Assembly (NCBI GenBank): GCA_016282555.1 | Contig: JAEEKU010000096.1 | Coordinates: forward strand, 1-8,434 | DNA from: Methanomassiliicoccaceae archaeon | GTDB taxonomy: Archaea; Thermoplasmatota; Thermoplasmata; Methanomassiliicoccales; Methanomethylophilaceae | DNA length: 8,434 bases | Direction: 5' to 3' | Shown here: one piece after another, positions 5,493 through 8,434 of the stretch | How positions within the stretch are numbered: position 1 is the first letter of the stretch | Layout of the letters: each line of letters opens with the position of its first letter | The notes under the pieces: model-generated | Seen by the model: only the letters and a program-made list of their open reading frames with translations | Told to the model about the DNA's origin: nothing | Database searches by the model: none | Position numbers and translations under genes: made by a program

Positions 5493-8434
5493 TCACTTAA
5501 AGAATCTCATAGCTTTCAGAACCTTGAACGCTTTATCGATGTATTCTTCCGTAATTATCGGCCAGGAGAATCCCAGTCTGTACAGCGCCCTGACGGTGTA
5601 CGTCTCGTCGGCGGCCACGAACCGCCTGGACTCTCCCGCGTTGCCGAGATAGCTGATCAGCCCCGACACGTACTCGCCTTTGGACTCGTCCTTCAGAGCC
5701 TCGGCGAATCTCTGTTCGAAGACTCTTCTGGACACCACCTCCACCGGCATGCCGTTGTCCCTCATGACCTTCAGGACGTTGGCCATATGCACCTTGTGGC
5801 AGTTGTTCACGTGGAACACAGTGAACTTCTCGGGGGTCCCGGCCAGAACCACGACGGCCCTGGCTACCATGTCTATGGGCGAGAACTCGACTTCCGTGTC
5901 CATGTCGGTGACGGAGAAGAATCCCAGTTTGACGTAGGATTTCATCTGCTTCATGAACGAATTGGTGTTGAAATTGATCTGGAACTCTCCGTCGCTGTCG
6001 CGGCTCATGAGGTTCCCGACGCGGATGATCTTGGCGCTCAGCCCTTCTGACATGGCGGATATGATAGCTTTCTCCGCCATGAACTTGGAGTGAGCGTATT
6101 TGTTGTCCAGGTTCTGGCCGAAGTCCAGTTCCGTCTCCTTCATCCGCTTGTCCTCCGGAATGCTTCCGTTCACCGATTCCCCGGCCACGCTCTCCGTGGA
6201 GATCTGCACCAGCACCGCGCCTTTCTCTTTCGCGGTTCTGATAAGGTTCTCCACCCCTCCCACGTTGACCCTCTCGATTGAATCGTCGGCGGCGAAATGC
6301 TTGACGACGGCGGCGCAGTTGATTATCGTGTCGAACTCGCAGTCTCCCAGAAGCTCCGCCAGGTTCTGATTCGTGACGTCTCCGTCTATTACGGTAATCC
6401 GGTCAAGAGCGTCCTCTCCGATCATTCCGCCGAAGTAGTACATGAACACGGATCTCAGCCTCTCCTCCGAGGACTGCCCGCGGCCGCTTCTCACCAGACA
6501 GTAGATCTTCTTCGCGTTCCTTCTCAGCAGTTCGAACAGCACGTGGGATCCCAGATATCCGGTGCCTCCGGTGAGCAGTATCCTGCGCGGGATGTGGGTG
6601 CTGATGCCGTCGAGCATCTCCTCGGTGTTGCAGGACAGAGGGCTCTCGTCGATGCGCTCCCTCTTCTCTTCCTTCGTCCCGCCGCTGCTGAGCGACGATA
6701 TGAATCTCGCCAGCCCTTCCGGCGTGGGGTTGTCGAACACGTTCTTGTACACGATCGGGAAGCCGGAGTTCATGCAGTTCAGAACCAGTTTGGATGCTGA
6801 TATCGATGTTCCTCCGATTTTGAAGAAGTCGTCGTCCGCGTATACTTTTTTCAGTCCGAGAACCTCCGCGAATATGCGGCAGAGCTGCGTTTCGACCGGA
6901 TCGGAAGGCTCGCGCCCGGCTCTCTCCGGCTCCGGCGACGGCTCCGGCAGTTTCCTCTTGTCGACTTTTCCGTTGACCGTCATGGGAATCGAGTCCAGCT
7001 GGATGAAGTGCGCCGGAACCATGTACGGAGGCTTGGTCCCGGCGATGAAATCCGCCAGCAGTCTGAAGTCGACGGTGTGATCCGATACCACGTACGCGGT
7101 GACGGACTTTCCTCCGGCGGGGTCGTCGAAGGCTTTCACCGTAGCGTCCTTGATCCCGGGGAATTCCCGTATTGCGCCTTCCACCTCGCTCAGCTCTATC
7201 CTGAACCCGCGGACTTTGACCATTCCGTCCCGGCGGCCTATGTAATCGATGTTTCCGTCCGGAAGCAGGCGCACCACGTCCCCGGTCCTGTAGAGGCGGT
7301 CGTGATCCTTCTCTCCGGAGTACGGGTTCCTGACCACGGTTCTGGCGGTTTTCTCCGGGTTGTTCAGATACTCCCTGAAGACCTGCGGCCCGCTTATGCA
7401 TAATTCCCCGCAGCAGCCTACAGGCACTATCCTGTCGCTTTTGTCCAGAACGTACAGCCTTATGTTGGTGTTCGGGACGCCTATGGGCAGAAGAGGGCTG
7501 TCGTCCCTGACCTTGAACGTGGTCACGCAGACCGTGCACTCGGTGGGCCCGTATATGTTGTAAAAGTCCAGCCAGTCAGGGGGATTCAGCGGGACGAGCT
7601 TCTCCCCTCCGGTCATGAACGCCTTCAGAGATCTGCATTTCGTCATCTCCATGAACATTCTTCCCATCTGGGTCGTCATGAATCCGTGGGTGATTCCGTT
7701 GCTGATGAAGTATCTGTCGACTTCGGCCAGATCCTTGCGCATATCGTCCGGGATTATGTAAACCGCGGCGCCGGAGGACAGAGACGAATGGATATCCATC
7801 ATGCAGGCGTCGAACCCGTAGCTCGCGTAGGACGCGTATCTGGACCTGCAGTCCATTTTTACCTCCGGGATCATCCAGTTCAGGAACGCGGCTATGTTTT
7901 TGTGCTCGAGAACGCAGCCTTTGGGCGTTCCGGTGGTTCCGGACGTGTACAGTATTATGAACGCGTCGTCCTGCGAGGGAGACAGTCCGGAGACGTCCGG
8001 TCTCTCCCCTTCGCACAGATCTCCGATCTCGTCCGTGAACAGGACGTCTCCGGAATAGCCTTTGACCAGATCCCTCAGTTCTCTGTCGGCTATGAGAAGC
8101 CTCACTCCGGCGTCCTGCATCATAAACAGCAGGCGCTCCTCCGGATAAGTCGGATCCAGAGGCTGGTAGGCGGCTCCGGATTTGATCACTCCCTCGGCGG
8201 CGATCACCATATCCAGCGATCTGGGGACGAGAACGGCGACGAAATCCCCTCTGCCGATTCCCTTCTCATGGATGTACTCCGCCAGATAATCGGTCGTCCG
8301 ATCGAGCCCGGAGTACGTCACCGAATCGTCCAGATAAACCGCCGCCGTATTGTCCGGGTGCTCTTTCGCCTGCTTTCTGAACATGTCGACGACCGTGACG
8401 CTTCTGTCGAAGGGAACGTCGGTGCCGTTCATTC
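5493..8434 (-). CDS. Non-ribosomal peptide synthetase, terminal adenylation-thiolation-reductase module (probably N-terminally incomplete)
   Basis: The 979 visible residues form an A-T-R unit. The adenylation domain (about 15-495) has VTYSGL (A1), IKSGAAYQPLDP (A2), LYTSGTTGTPKG at 161-172 (A3), GFDACMMD from 206 (A4), NIYGPTE at 292-298 (A5), GELCISG at 342-348 (A6), YRTGD at 381-385 (A7), VKVRGFRIELSEVE from 405 (A8) and NGKVDKR with Lys489 (A10). The carrier domain (about 512-580) has IGGTS with Ser543 as phosphopantetheine site. The terminal reductase (about 615-979) has TGGTGYLG (621-628) for NAD(P)H and Tyr779/Lys783 in YAHSK, with Thr746 or Ser748 completing a short-chain-dehydrogenase-type centre. 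It would release the thioester-bound peptide as aldehyde or alcohol. Met1 (ATG at 8432) lies only 2 bp from the edge, and the residues after it read like the linker that joins a condensation to an adenylation domain, so the real start probably lies outside. It heads the visible operon with the partner-switch genes. Confidence 0.96.
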   Translation of the reverse strand, partial: MNGTDVPFDRSVTVVDMFRKQAKEHPDNTAAVYLDDSVTYSGLDRTTDYLAEYIHEKGIGRGDFVAVLVPRSLDMVIAAEGVIKSGAAYQPLDPTYPEERLLFMMQDAGVRLLIADRELRDLVKGYSGDVLFTDEIGDLCEGERPDVSGLSPSQDDAFIILYTSGTTGTPKGCVLEHKNIAAFLNWMIPEVKMDCRSRYASYASYGFDACMMDIHSSLSSGAAVYIIPDDMRKDLAEVDRYFISNGITHGFMTTQMGRMFMEMTKCRSLKAFMTGGEKLVPLNPPDWLDFYNIYGPTECTVCVTTFKVRDDSPLLPIGVPNTNIRLYVLDKSDRIVPVGCCGELCISGPQVFREYLNNPEKTARTVVRNPYSGEKDHDRLYRTGDVVRLLPDGNIDYIGRRDGMVKVRGFRIELSEVEGAIREFPGIKDATVKAFDDPAGGKSVTAYVVSDHTVDFRLLADFIAGTKPPYMVPAHFIQLDSIPMTVNGKVDKRKLPEPSPEPERAGREPSDPVETQLCRIFAEVLGLKKVYADDDFFKIGGTSISASKLVLNCMNSGFPIVYKNVFDNPTPEGLARFISSLSSGGTKEEKRERIDESPLSCNTEEMLDGISTHIPRRILLTGGTGYLGSHVLFELLRRNAKKIYCLVRSGRGQSSEERLRSVFMYYFGGMIGEDALDRITVIDGDVTNQNLAELLGDCEFDTIINCAAVVKHFAADDSIERVNVGGVENLIRTAKEKGAVLVQISTESVAGESVNGSIPEDKRMKETELDFGQNLDNKYAHSKFMAEKAIISAMSEGLSAKIIRVGNLMSRDSDGEFQINFNTNSFMKQMKSYVKLGFFSVTDMDTEVEFSPIDMVARAVVVLAGTPEKFTVFHVNNCHKVHMANVLKVMRDNGMPVEVVSRRVFEQRFAEALKDESKGEYVSGLISYLGNAGESRRFVAADETYTVRALYRLGFSWPIITEEYIDKAFKVLKAMRFFK

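Noticed and set aside
6403..7539. A 378-codon minus-strand frame within the synthetase gene
   Set aside because: It is a shifted frame of the adenylation, carrier and reductase coding sequence; its Arg/Gly-rich product matches nothing.

Overview
The window looks like part of an archaeal chromosome, most likely a methanogen of the Methanomassiliicoccales/Thermoplasmata type. This is inference from composition and gene content. GC content is moderately high, yet ATA is a frequent isoleucine codon (about 7 of the first 16 Ile codons in the first gene) and AGA/AGG a frequent arginine codon. Most bacteria of similar GC avoid ATA. Minus-strand genes have good Shine-Dalgarno sites. No rRNA, tRNA, CRISPR array, insertion sequence or integrase is visible, and there is no gene-free stretch longer than 79 bp.

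Left part, plus strand (21-2847): a YajO-like aldo/keto reductase, a 79-bp gap with a possible TATA box, then a CPA2-family cation/proton antiporter. The antiporter lacks the usual C-terminal RCK/TrkA domain and instead has about four extra membrane segments. Both look like housekeeping genes with no evident link to the rest.

Right part, minus strand (8434 down to 2831): a tight operon read right to left. It encodes (i) the last module of a non-ribosomal peptide synthetase, adenylation-thiolation-terminal reductase, probably cut off at its N-terminal side by the window edge; (ii) a 184-residue single-anchor membrane protein of unknown function; (iii) a membrane protein that fuses a SpoIIE/RsbU-type PP2C phosphatase to an RsbW-type HATPase kinase; and (iv) a small STAS anti-anti-sigma-type protein. 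The spacings are 16 bp, a 4-bp ATGA overlap, and 4 bp, so the four are probably co-transcribed and partly translationally coupled. The operon ends in a 17-bp convergent overlap with the antiporter gene.

The main point of interest is a complete phosphatase/kinase/STAS partner-switching set wired to a peptide synthetase in a probable archaeon. Archaea have no bacterial sigma factors, so the classical target of such a module is missing. The synthetase should release its product reductively, as an aldehyde, an alcohol or a cyclic imine derivative. Its adenylation pocket reads as hydrophobic.
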